From NCBI GenBank assembly GCA_003240775.1, contig QFNI01000067.1, forward strand, positions 1 through 18,098: DNA of 18,098 nt, read 5' to 3'. This DNA comes from Mesorhizobium amorphae. Lineage in GTDB: Bacteria > Pseudomonadota > Alphaproteobacteria > Rhizobiales > Rhizobiaceae. Below are positions 1-7,152 of the stretch, in pieces. The notes below the pieces were generated by a model. The model did no database searches and had not been told where the DNA came from. It saw only the letters and a list, made by a program, of their open reading frames with translations. Both the position numbers and the translations under genes were made by a program. Within the stretch, counting starts at the first letter, position 1, and every line of letters begins with the position of its first letter.

Positions 1-1
1 C

Positions 2-472
2 CTGCTCGCGGCCGCTGCCGTTCTCGCCGCGCTCGGCACCGCCCCCTCCCAAGCCGCCAGCCTGGAACTCGGCATTCTCGACTGCGCCGTGGACGGCGCC
101 ACCGGATACGTGGTCGGCTCGAACCGTGGCCTCACCTGCACCTTCCGTCCCTACGACAACGCCTACGGCCCCGAAACCTACACGGGCGTGCTCTCGCGCG
201 TGGGCATCGATGTCGGCGTGACGCACCAGTCTTCCATCTCCTGGGCCGTGCTCGCCGCGCGCTCGGGCGAATACGGGCCGGGCTCGCTGGTCGGCAAGTT
301 CGTGGGCGCCAGCGCCGATGCGAGCATCGTCACGGGCGGCGGCGCGAACCTTCTCATTGGCGGCTTCCAGCGCTCGATCACGCTCCAGCCGCTCAGCGTG
401 CAGACGCAGACCGGCCTCAACGCCGCGCTCACCGTCACCAGCCTCGAGCTTCAGCAACTCATGAAGCAGTAG
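2..472 (+). CDS. DUF992 domain exported protein, 5' end outside window
   Basis: The open frame runs in from the left edge and ends at a TAG at 470-472, so the start codon lies outside the window. The first visible residues are a hydrophobic Ala/Leu-rich stretch followed by a PSQAAS-type sequence, which looks like the end of a Sec signal peptide. The mature part begins near SLELGILDC. The sequence matches the DUF992 family of small exported alphaproteobacterial proteins: an early Cys in LDCAV, a second in LTCTFRPY, and a Gly-rich C-terminal half ending in repeated hydrophobic/Thr strands. An internal ATG at 89 would remove the signal peptide and is not the start. Function is unknown. A terminator directly follows, so this gene ends its own transcript. 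Family call is confident; role is not known. Confidence 0.85.
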   Translation: MLAAAAVLAALGTAPSQAASLELGILDCAVDGATGYVVGSNRGLTCTFRPYDNAYGPETYTGVLSRVGIDVGVTHQSSISWAVLAARSGEYGPGSLVGKFVGASADASIVTGGGANLLIGGFQRSITLQPLSVQTQTGLNAALTVTSLELQQLMKQ

Positions 473-503
473 GCGCTGGCCCCACTCTCACCGCTTGCCT
501 GAC

Positions 504-543
504 GGCCTTCCTCCCCGCTAACGGCTGGGAGGGAGGCCTTTTT
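504..543 (+). terminator. Rho-independent terminator after the DUF992 gene
   Basis: A 12-bp stem (504-515 pairing with 527-538, with a single G-T wobble) encloses an 11-nt loop and is followed by five T residues at 539-543. It begins 31 bases after the DUF992 stop. The next start codon, at 545, follows immediately. The 3' arm contains the GGGAGGGAGG that would serve as ribosome-binding site for the next gene, so the hairpin may do two jobs. Confidence 0.85.
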
Positions 544-544
544 C

Positions 545-1981
545 ATGTCAGCATCTGCAGTTCAGCCGGCCAAGATGGATTGGGCCGCCCTCTGGCGCAG
601 CGGGGACCTCGGCCGATTCTGCTTCATCAGCATGGGCATCATGCTGCATGCGACCAACGAGACCATGGTCGCGACTGTCATGCCCGCGCTGGTGCGGGAT
701 CTGAGCGGCGTCGAGCTCGTCGGCTGGTCGCTCTCGGTCTACGAACTCGGCGCGATCGCAGCGGGTGCGGCGGCAGGAAGGGCCATCTCCTACATATCGC
801 TACGCACGGCGATGGTGTGCGCGGCCCTCACCTACTGCCTCGGCGCCCTGATCTGCGCGACCGCGGACACCATGCCGATCTTTCTGGTCGGCCGCGTCAT
901 CCAGGGCCTGGGCGGCGGCGGGCTGATGGGACTGGCCTTCGTCTCCATCGAACGGTTGTTTCCGCGCATCATCTGGCCGCAGCTTTTTGCGATCATTTCC
1001 GCCGTTTGGGGCGTCTCGGCCTTCGGTGGCCCCTTGATCGGCGCGCTTTTCGTGGAGCATGCGAGCTGGCCGGTCGCCTTCAGCCTCTTCTCCACGCTCG
1101 GCTTCGCGATGGCGGTGGCGAGCCTGATCGTGCTGCGCGGCGCGAGCCTGAGGGGCGCCGATCAGGGCACTGAAGCCCCGCCGCCCTTTCCCTTCGCCAC
1201 CCTGCTCTGCCTTTCGCTCAGCGTTTTGTTGATCGCGGTGGCCGGCATCGCCGGCGGCTGGCTCGGCCAGTCCCTCCTGCTCGCTGCGGGGATCGGCGGT
1301 CTCTTACTCTTCTTCCGCCTCGACGAGCGCAAGCCTCGCTCGCGCCTCTTTCCCTCGCGCGTGTTCAGCCTCGACCGGGCGTTGGGCGCGGGCATGGTGA
1401 TGGTCGGGTGCCTTTCCATCTCCACCTGCTCCTTCTTCGTCTACGGTCCACTCCTGCTCACCAACCTGCACGGCATCCCACCGCTCACCACGGGCTACAT
1501 CATCGCAGCCGAGTCCATCGCCTGGTCGATCCTGTCGATTGCGGTCGCGAAGCTTCCGCCCGAGCGAGAGGGCAGCGTGATCGTGGGTGGCGCTATGATG
1601 GTGGCAGGCGGCGTGCTGGGCTTCGCTTATGCGGTGCCTGCGGGTTCGATACCGCTCATTCTTTTCTGCGCGCTGCTGCAGGGCGGCGGCTTCGGAATCT
1701 GCTGGCCGTTCGTCGCGCGCATGATCGTGGCGTCGGCGCCCGAGCACGAGCGCACGGTTGCCTCCTCAGGCATCTCGGCGCTTCAGCGCATCGGCTATGC
1801 GGCGGGAGCGGCGCTCAGCGGCATCGTCGCCAACGCCGCAGGCTTCGGTGATGGCCTGAACAAGGAGACAGCGGCGCATGTCGCGCCCTGGCTGTTTCTG
1901 GCTTTCATGCCGCTGGCCGCACTCGGCGTCTTCGCGGCCTTCCGCCTCGTGGTGCTTGCCCGTCGCGAGGCGAGGCAGTGA
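545..1981 (+). CDS. MFS transporter (drug/multi-solute exporter type)
   Basis: A 478-residue integral membrane protein of the major facilitator superfamily, acting in the inner membrane as a proton-coupled transporter, probably an exporter. Visible family marks are the first helix with HATNETMVATVMPAL, the region GRVIQGLGGGGLMG in helix 4, and an antiporter motif-C-like segment around WGVSAFGGPLIGALF. Hydrophobic segments continue to the C-terminus and the length fits 12-14 helices, closest to DHA2-like exporters. The ATG at 545 is preferred because GGGAGGGAGG ends 8 bases upstream; the later Met at residue 11 has no such site. That binding site lies in the 3' arm of the upstream terminator. 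The gene converges with pntB, 15 bases away, with no terminator between them. Substrate cannot be told. Confidence 0.88.
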   Translation: MSASAVQPAKMDWAALWRSGDLGRFCFISMGIMLHATNETMVATVMPALVRDLSGVELVGWSLSVYELGAIAAGAAAGRAISYISLRTAMVCAALTYCLGALICATADTMPIFLVGRVIQGLGGGGLMGLAFVSIERLFPRIIWPQLFAIISAVWGVSAFGGPLIGALFVEHASWPVAFSLFSTLGFAMAVASLIVLRGASLRGADQGTEAPPPFPFATLLCLSLSVLLIAVAGIAGGWLGQSLLLAAGIGGLLLFFRLDERKPRSRLFPSRVFSLDRALGAGMVMVGCLSISTCSFFVYGPLLLTNLHGIPPLTTGYIIAAESIAWSILSIAVAKLPPEREGSVIVGGAMMVAGGVLGFAYAVPAGSIPLILFCALLQGGGFGICWPFVARMIVASAPEHERTVASSGISALQRIGYAAGAALSGIVANAAGFGDGLNKETAAHVAPWLFLAFMPLAALGVFAAFRLVVLARREARQ

Positions 1982-1996
1982 AGCTGCGGGTCGGTC

Positions 1997-3394
1997 CTAT
2001 TCCAGGCCCTTGACGATGTCCTCGGTCATCTTCTTGGCGTCGCCCAGGAGCATCATCGTGCCGTCCTTGTAGAACAGCGTGTTGTCGATGCCGGCATAGC
2101 CGGAGCCCAAGGATCGCTTCACGAACAGGCAGGTGCGCGCCTTGTCCACGTCGAGGATCGGCATGCCGTAGATCGGCGAGGATTTGTCGTCGCGCGCGGC
2201 CGGGTTGGTCACGTCGTTCGCGCCGATCACATACGCCACGTCGGCCTGGGCGAACTCCGAGTTGATGTCCTCGAGCTCGAACACCTCGTCATAGGGAACG
2301 TTGGCTTCGGCGAGCAGCACGTTCATGTGGCCGGGCATGCGGCCCGCCACCGGATGGATCGCGTACTTCACCTCGACGCCGTGCGCCTTCAGCTTGTCCG
2401 TCATCTCGCGCAGCGCGTGCTGGGCCTGCGCCACCGCCATGCCGTAGCCCGGCACGATGATGACCTTCGACGCATTCTGCATGAGGTATGCCGCGTCTTC
2501 CGCCGAGCCCGTTTTCACCGTGCGCTCGATGCCGTCGTCGCTGCCGGCCGCAGCAGTCTCGCCGCCGAACCCGCCCAGGATCACCGAGATGAAGGAGCGG
2601 TTCATGCCCTTGCACATGATGTAGGACAGGATCGCGCCCGACGAGCCGACCAGCGCGCCCGTGATGATGAGCGCGAGGTTACCGAGCGTGAAGCCGAGAG
2701 CGGCGGCTGCCCAACCCGAATAGGAGTTGAGCATCGAAACCACCACCGGCATGTCCGCGCCGCCGATAGGGACGATCAGCAGCACGCCGAGCGCCAGGCT
2801 CAGCACCACGATCAGCCAGAACACGACCGTGCTTTCCGAGCCGACCAGAACCGCGATCAGCACAACGAGCGCCGCGCCGAGCACGGCATTGATCACATGG
2901 CGCATCGGCAGCAGGATCGGCTTGCCCGACATGCGCCCGTCGAGCTTCAGGAATGCGATCACCGAGCCCGTGAATGTGATGGCGCCGATGGCCACGCCCA
3001 GGCTCAGCTCCACCAGTGCTTGGCCGTGGATGTTGCCGAGTGTGCCGATCCCGAAGCTCTCGGGCGAATACATGGCGGCGGCGGCCACCATGACGGCGGC
3101 GAGGCCTACCAGGCTGTGGAAGGCGGCGACGAGCTGCGGCATCGAGGTCATCGGGATGCGCCGCGCGATCACCGCGCCTGCCCCGCCGCCGATGGCGAGC
3201 CCCAGCACGATCAGGCCGAAGCTGCCGATCGAGGGCCTCGCGAGCGCCAGCGTGGTGAGGATGGCGATGCCCATGCCCACCATGCCGAAGATGTTGCCCT
3301 GGCGCGATGTCGTGGGGTGAGACAGCCCACGCAGCGCCAGGATGAAGAGGACGCCCGAGATCAGATAAAGGAAGGCGGCGATCGACGCGTTCAT
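1997..3394 (-). CDS. pntB: NAD(P) transhydrogenase subunit beta
   Basis: This 465-residue protein is the membrane and NADP(H)-binding part of proton-translocating transhydrogenase, which moves hydride from NADH to NADP+ using the proton gradient. The first ~270 residues are a run of transmembrane helices (domain II). The C-terminal ~180 residues are domain III, with the nucleotide-fold motif VPGYGMAVAQAQ near residue 313, AGRMPGHMNVLLAEA, GANDVTNPAARDD near 390 and KRSLGSGYAGIDN near 423, all intact. Length is usual for PntB. The start ATG overlaps the stop of the exported-protein gene upstream by four bases (ATGA), implying translational coupling. It is the last gene of the operon. Confidence 0.97.
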   Translation of the reverse strand: MNASIAAFLYLISGVLFILALRGLSHPTTSRQGNIFGMVGMGIAILTTLALARPSIGSFGLIVLGLAIGGGAGAVIARRIPMTSMPQLVAAFHSLVGLAAVMVAAAAMYSPESFGIGTLGNIHGQALVELSLGVAIGAITFTGSVIAFLKLDGRMSGKPILLPMRHVINAVLGAALVVLIAVLVGSESTVVFWLIVVLSLALGVLLIVPIGGADMPVVVSMLNSYSGWAAAALGFTLGNLALIITGALVGSSGAILSYIMCKGMNRSFISVILGGFGGETAAAGSDDGIERTVKTGSAEDAAYLMQNASKVIIVPGYGMAVAQAQHALREMTDKLKAHGVEVKYAIHPVAGRMPGHMNVLLAEANVPYDEVFELEDINSEFAQADVAYVIGANDVTNPAARDDKSSPIYGMPILDVDKARTCLFVKRSLGSGYAGIDNTLFYKDGTMMLLGDAKKMTEDIVKGLE

Positions 3395-3948
3395 TGTGCC
3401 AGTTCCTCGATCGTTCCAGGCGTGAACTCGACCTCGGCGAAGCCCGGATAGACCGACCGAAGGAGTTCGACCTGCGCGGGCTCGTCCACGCGCATCAGAT
3501 ACCAGCGCTCGCCGTCGAGCACGGCAAGCGTCTCGTTGTTGGCCTCGTAGCGCGCGCCATTGGCCGCGATCACGCTTTGCGAGGGAATGCGCGCATAGAG
3601 CATGCCGTCCGGCAGGCTCTCGAAGCGCGCCTCGTCGATCGCCATGCCGAAGGACTCGATCTTGGCCTTCTCGGCGCTGGCTTTCAGCGCCGCAGACATC
3701 TGCGCCTTCAGCGTCGCCTCGTCCACGCCAAAGCGCTTGGCGATGGCAGCGGCGATCTTGGGGGGCATGGCCTCGAACAGCGCGTCGTGGTTGTCCCCGC
3801 GCATGGCGGCGTTGAAGCTATCCACCCGCGCGTTGAGTTCGGCGCGCTCCGAGGAAGAAGGATCGCGCGCGAAGGCAGAGGACAAGGAGAGCGCGAGCGC
3901 GACAGCAACGATGGCTGCGCCAAGCTCCGCGAAGAAGGGTGCGCGCAA
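3391..3948 (-). CDS. Exported protein of unknown function embedded in the pnt operon
   Basis: I do not recognise this 185-residue protein. Residues 1-27 form a clear Sec signal peptide: a hydrophobic Ala/Val/Leu core ending SSAFA, cleavage before RDP. The mature ~158 residues are alpha/beta in character, with FNAAMRGDNHDALFEAMP, an Ala/Lys-rich helix, and later strands TLAVLDGERWYLMRV. This pattern loosely recalls NTF2-like folds, but that is a guess. No Cys is present in the mature part. The start is TTG, one base after the pntAB stop, supported by AAGGAG seven bases upstream inside pntAB. Its stop overlaps the pntB start by four bases. It should therefore be made with the transhydrogenase and placed on the periplasmic side of the membrane. 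A role in assembly or regulation of the complex is inference from position only. Confidence 0.85.
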   Translation of the reverse strand: MRAPFFAELGAAIVAVALALSLSSAFARDPSSSERAELNARVDSFNAAMRGDNHDALFEAMPPKIAAAIAKRFGVDEATLKAQMSAALKASAEKAKIESFGMAIDEARFESLPDGMLYARIPSQSVIAANGARYEANNETLAVLDGERWYLMRVDEPAQVELLRSVYPGFAEVEFTPGTIEELAQ

Positions 3949-3949
3949 C

Positions 3950-4369
3950 TCAGCGCTCCTTCTTCTTGTACATCGCCAACATGCGCTGGGTGACCAGGAA
4001 GCCGCCGAAGATGTTCACGGCTGCGAGCACCAGCGCGATGAAGCCGAAACCCGTTGCGAGACCTGACGTTGAGATGCCCACCGCGAGCAGCGCGCCCACC
4101 ACGATCACCGACGAGATGGCGTTGGTCACGGCCATCAGCGGCGTGTGGAGTGCCGGCGTCACCGACCAGACCACATAATAGCCCACGAAGATCGCGAGCA
4201 TGAAGATGGCAAAGCGGAACACGAAGGGATCGACGATCCCGCCGGACGCGATGTGCACCGCATCCGCAATTCCGTCGGCCCTGTCGAGATCGCCGATGGC
4301 CAGCCGCACGGCGGCCGTTGCGCGATCCAGTTCCTCGAGAGCGCGCCCGAGCGCCGTTTGCTCGTCCAT
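3950..4369 (-). CDS. pntAB: NAD(P) transhydrogenase subunit alpha, membrane part
   Basis: This 139-residue protein supplies the extra membrane helices of the alpha side in the three-subunit (Rhodospirillum-type) transhydrogenase. After a charged ~40-residue N-terminal helix come three hydrophobic segments. The first includes FVFRFAIFMLAIFVGYYVVW, then SVTPALHTPLMAVTNAISS, which is the conserved signature of this subunit, and GFIALVLAAVNIFGGFLVTQRM. The basic end is YKKKER. The N-terminal extension is longer than in many homologues. I chose the ATG at 4369 over a GTG three bases earlier because GGAG sits seven bases before the ATG. Its A is the last base of the pntAA stop (TGATG), so the two are coupled. 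Confidence 0.93.
   Translation of the reverse strand: MDEQTALGRALEELDRATAAVRLAIGDLDRADGIADAVHIASGGIVDPFVFRFAIFMLAIFVGYYVVWSVTPALHTPLMAVTNAISSVIVVGALLAVGISTSGLATGFGFIALVLAAVNIFGGFLVTQRMLAMYKKKER
3957..3962 (-). promoter_or_regulatory. Ribosome-binding site deciding a TTG start
   Basis: On the minus strand an AAGGAG lies seven bases before the TTG at 3948, inside the last codons of pntAB. It is the reason for choosing this rare start codon. The resulting protein then begins directly with a well-formed signal peptide. Confidence 0.7.
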
Positions 4370-5544
4370 CACGCGTCTCCCGTGGCAGGGGTAGTCGGGG
4401 TCTCAGTCTGAGCGGGAGCGAAGGATGGATGCACCACCCTGCCCCCATCGGTGAGCATGGTCGCCTTCACCAGCGCATCCTCGCGGTTCACGGCGAGCGA
4501 CTTGGCATTCTTGTCGACCATGGTTTCCAGGAACGCGTAGAGGTTCTTGGCGTAAAGCGCGGAAGCGGATGCCGCCACGCGGCCAGCCATGTTCTGGTGG
4601 CCGACGATGGTCACGCCGTTTTCGAGCGTGATCACTGCACCCGCGACAGCGCCTTCCACGTTGCCACCGCGTTCGACCGCCAGATCCACCAGCACGGAGC
4701 CCGGCTTCATGCTGTCCACCATGGCTTTGGAGACCAGCTTGGGCGCGGGACGGCCGGGAATGAGCGCCGTGGTGATCACGATGTCCTGTTTGGCGATGTG
4801 ATCGGCCACGAGCGCGGCCTGCTTCGCCTGATAGCCCTTGGACATCTCCTTGGCGTAGCCGGCTGCGGTCTCGGCCGCCTTGAACTCTTCGTCCTCGACG
4901 GCCACGAACTTCGCGCCGAGCGACGCCACCTGCTCCTTGGCAGCAGGCCGCACGTCGGTCGCGGTGACGACGGCACCCAGGCGACGCGCGGTCGCGATGG
5001 CCTGGAGGCCCGCCACGCCCGCGCCCATCACGAAGATGCGCGCGGCAGGCACGGTGCCCGCGGCCGTCATCATCATCGGCAGCGCGCGGTCGAACGACGC
5101 CGCACCTTCGATCACCGCCTGATAGCCCGCGAGGTTCGCCTGCGAGGAGAGCACGTCCATCGACTGCGCGCGCGTGATGCGCGGCATCAGTTCCATGGAG
5201 AACGCGGTCAGCCCGGCATCGGCCAGCGCCTGCAGCGCTTCCGCCTGGCCGTAGGGGTCCATGATGGCGAGCACCAGCGCTCCCGCCTTGTAGGTCTTGG
5301 CCTCCGCAGCCGTCGGCCGCCGGACCTTGAGCACGACATCCGCGTTTGCTGCGTTGTCGACGCTGCCGATCGTTGCGCCCGCGCGCTCGAACTCGGCGTC
5401 GGGAACGCGCGAGGCAAGCCCCGCGCCACGCTCCACCACCACCGTGAAGCCCAGCCCGATCAGCCGCTTCACCGTGTCGGGCGATGCCGCGACGCGCGGC
5501 TCACCCTCTTCGCGCTCATGCGCGACAAAGACTGTCTGTGCCAC
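4369..5544 (-). CDS. pntAA: NAD(P) transhydrogenase subunit alpha, NAD(H)-binding part
   Basis: This 391-residue soluble protein is domain I of transhydrogenase, which binds NAD(H) at the cytoplasmic face and passes hydride to the NADP site of PntB. It resembles alanine dehydrogenase. Visible motifs are the N-terminal EREEGEPRVAASPDTVKRL, the PRITRAQSMDVLSSQANLAG loop near residue 125, and the Rossmann motif VMGAGVAGLQAIATARRLGA near residue 170, then TDVRPAAKEQ. The segment VDLAVERGGNVEG is also typical. Only the soluble domain is present, as expected when pntAB is separate. The start is GTG, with a G-run six bases before it. It lies 23 bases after the COX IV-like gene, in one operon. Confidence 0.96.
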   Translation of the reverse strand: MAQTVFVAHEREEGEPRVAASPDTVKRLIGLGFTVVVERGAGLASRVPDAEFERAGATIGSVDNAANADVVLKVRRPTAAEAKTYKAGALVLAIMDPYGQAEALQALADAGLTAFSMELMPRITRAQSMDVLSSQANLAGYQAVIEGAASFDRALPMMMTAAGTVPAARIFVMGAGVAGLQAIATARRLGAVVTATDVRPAAKEQVASLGAKFVAVEDEEFKAAETAAGYAKEMSKGYQAKQAALVADHIAKQDIVITTALIPGRPAPKLVSKAMVDSMKPGSVLVDLAVERGGNVEGAVAGAVITLENGVTIVGHQNMAGRVAASASALYAKNLYAFLETMVDKNAKSLAVNREDALVKATMLTDGGRVVHPSFAPAQTETPTTPATGDA

Positions 5545-5567
5545 CCCTTACCCCCCGGTTGATGCGC

Positions 5568-5795
5568 TCAGCGCATCGCGAAGCTGGCAACCGCCACCAG
5601 AAGCACGAACAGGATCACCGACGAGATGAAGCCGCCGCCGCCCAGCAAGCCGAAGGCCATGGCGACCAGAAGTGCCACAACGGCGATCGTGCCGTATTTG
5701 GTGAGGATCAGAAAGCGGTCGTAAGTCTTGGTGTGCTCGGCGTAATCCATCTTGGCGCCCATCTCCAAAGGTCCGCTCGGGGGATGTTCTGCCAT
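5568..5795 (-). CDS. aa3-type cytochrome c oxidase subunit IV-like membrane peptide
   Basis: A 75-residue peptide of the bacterial aa3-type cytochrome oxidase subunit IV family. The N-terminal half is soluble, with the signature MDYAEHTKTYDRFLILTKYG. Two short hydrophobic segments follow, IAVVALLVAMAFGLL and FISSVILFVLLVAVASF. The ATG at 5795 gives the usual family length; upstream in-frame starts add an unrelated stretch. The gene leads the pnt operon. No oxidase subunit genes are in the window. From memory, this family often neighbours pnt genes in alphaproteobacteria, so here it may act with the transhydrogenase or membrane energetics generally rather than the oxidase. That role is inferred. 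Confidence 0.85.
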   Translation of the reverse strand: MAEHPPSGPLEMGAKMDYAEHTKTYDRFLILTKYGTIAVVALLVAMAFGLLGGGGFISSVILFVLLVAVASFAMR

Positions 5796-6005
5796 GATCT
5801 CGACGCCCTTCTGCCACGTGTTGTCCCCTGCCCTTAGCGAAAAGGCCGAAGCGGGGCAATGCGCCAAACCGCCTGTCCCGCGCCGTGTGGGGTGTTGGAG
5901 GACATGACGGGATGAGGGGATCGCCAGGGCGGCGCAGGCGCGATGAAGATCGGCCCAGCCTCAGCGGGCCCGACTGCCCCGTCGCCCCTCAGCTCAGACG
6001 CCGGA

Positions 6006-6182
6006 TCAGTTCAGGTTGATCAGGTCGGGGAACACGCCTGTCACGCCGACGAAGATCAGGTAGAGCGCGACGATGTAGTTGAGCAGCCGTGGAACGATCA
6101 GGATCAGCACGCCTGCGACGAGCGCCACCAGCGGCGAAAGGGGAACGGTTCCGAAATCCACGCGAAGCTCCTGTGCGCTCAT
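6006..6182 (-). CDS. DUF3096 small membrane protein
   Basis: A 58-residue peptide carrying the DUF3096 signature: PLSPLVALVAGVLILIVPRLLNYIVALYLIFVG as one or two hydrophobic helices, then a short end FPDLINLN. Function is unknown; the family is widespread as small membrane proteins. The ATG at 6182 gives a normal-sized product, but its ribosome-binding site is weak. An in-frame GTG at 6194 is a possible alternative, adding four residues. The start codon sits in the loop of an inverted repeat (6168-6200). It lies 39 bases after the FeeM-like gene on the same strand and may share its transcript. Confidence 0.8.
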   Translation of the reverse strand: MSAQELRVDFGTVPLSPLVALVAGVLILIVPRLLNYIVALYLIFVGVTGVFPDLINLN

Positions 6183-6200
6183 GCTCTTGCGCACAGGGAG
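6168..6200 (-). repeat. Inverted repeat around the DUF3096 start codon
   Basis: CTGTGCGC at 6171-6178 and GCGCACAG at 6189-6196 are perfect complements. Pairing continues to 6168-6170 and 6198-6200 after one unpaired base. The ten-base loop contains the ATG of the DUF3096 gene. In RNA this would fold around the initiation site. There is no T-run, so it is not a standard terminator. Confidence 0.6.
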
Positions 6201-6221
6201 CTAGCGCCCCGAGGCCGATTG

Positions 6222-7001
6222 TCAGGCCGCGTCGCTCAGATATTTTGCGGTCGGAAGCACGGTCAGCGGCGCGCCCTCGCCGAGCGACGGACGGTCGAAG
6301 AGCATCCGCTGTTCGGCCTTCGTGGCGAAGAAGAACGGGTAGCGGGCGTAAGAGCGCTCGCGGATGGCGAGCACGTTCGCCTTGTAGAGCACCACGGAAT
6401 AATTCAGCCCCGGAAAGCTGCGCAGTCCGCCAAGCTGTTCGGACAGGAAGATGCGCCGATAAAAAGCCGCATGGTCCGGGCGGATGGTGGAAAGGCAGAA
6501 AGGCGCGGAGAAGTGGAAGCAGGCCATGCTGGCCAGGCGCAGCGTCAGGTAGGGAATCTGCGGATAAAGCCGCGTGAAATCGGGATCGACCGCAAAGCGC
6601 GTAGGGTCGATCATGGCGTTGCCCTCGTCGAGCAGCGGCTCAAGGATGTCGCCATAGACGTTCATCGACGGGGAGCGGCGCTCGGCCGGCGATATGTGGT
6701 GGATGCGCAGCGTGCTCGCCAGCTGGCCGTCGATGAAGATGCCGAACTTGTAGCTGTTGGGCGTCTCGTCATACTCGTCGTGGATCGTCATCGACGCGTT
6801 GAGCGGCACCATGTCCGTGGTGCGGTAGGCCTTGTAGCGCAGGCGATAAAGGTCTTCGAGGTCTTCGCCCTTGTCGCAGCGGCGATACTCGACCCGTTCC
6901 AGCAGATTCGAGATGGTGGTGACGAAGCTCGACGACTCCGGCCGCGAGGCCGTGTCGTTGGCACTGGCTATCTGCCTGAGTGCCGATATTGCTTCGCTCA
7001 T
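6222..7001 (-). CDS. FeeM-like N-acyl amino acid synthase family protein
   Basis: This 259-residue protein resembles the FeeM-type N-acyl amino acid synthases, which share the acyltransferase fold of GNAT and LuxI-type autoinducer synthases. Known members join a fatty acyl group from acyl carrier protein to an amino acid. Supporting segments are DLEDLYRLRYKAYR near residues 47-60 (the N-terminal substrate-shaping region), a following HDEYDETPNSYKFGIFIDG with the acidic residues and strand typical of the fold, LASTLRIHHISP, and the C-terminal DHAAFYRRIFLSEQLGG. The substrate and product cannot be told. No partner acyl carrier protein is nearby. The ATG at 7001 follows AGGA by eleven bases. The DUF3096 gene follows, and a c-di-GMP enzyme gene lies upstream on the same strand. 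An ordinary GNAT-fold enzyme of other function is possible. Confidence 0.72.
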   Translation of the reverse strand: MSEAISALRQIASANDTASRPESSSFVTTISNLLERVEYRRCDKGEDLEDLYRLRYKAYRTTDMVPLNASMTIHDEYDETPNSYKFGIFIDGQLASTLRIHHISPAERRSPSMNVYGDILEPLLDEGNAMIDPTRFAVDPDFTRLYPQIPYLTLRLASMACFHFSAPFCLSTIRPDHAAFYRRIFLSEQLGGLRSFPGLNYSVVLYKANVLAIRERSYARYPFFFATKAEQRMLFDRPSLGEGAPLTVLPTAKYLSDAA

Positions 7002-7013
7002 ATTCCAGACTTT

Positions 7014-7077
7014 CCTGCTTAACGGTTGGTTGCCGAAACCGTAAGAAAGCAGGTTAAAATGTAAAGAATGTTACGGT
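7014..7077 (-). promoter_or_regulatory. Operator-like inverted-repeat region before the FeeM-like gene
   Basis: CCTGCTT (7014-7020) pairs with AAGCAGG (7047-7053), and nested inside, ACGGTT (7022-7027) pairs with AACCGT (7037-7042) around a nine-base loop. A third copy of the half-site, TTACGGT at 7071-7077, is the complement of ACCGTAA at 7039-7045. The region starts 12 bases upstream of the ATG and is locally AT-richer than its surroundings. It could be an operator for a dimeric regulator or a folded mRNA leader. No convincing -10/-35 pair was found. Confidence 0.5.
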
Positions 7078-7152
7078 CGCCCGAGAAGATGCGGCTGTGC
7101 AAAACGCCGGGGCGCCAGCATTATCCGCGTAAGCCCATGCGCTGAAGTCGCC

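Noticed and set aside
1982..1996. Terminator between the convergent MFS and pntB genes
   Set aside because: Only 15 bases separate the stop codons and no stem with a T-run is present there.
2327..3451. Plus-strand open frame of 374 codons opposite pntB
   Set aside because: Highly charged, low-complexity translation opposite a well-conserved membrane protein; no ribosome-binding site or family resemblance.
6222..7001. Acyl-homoserine lactone synthase (LuxI)
   Set aside because: The fold class is related, but the strict LuxI residue pattern was not seen and no LuxR gene is near; FeeM-like is the better match.
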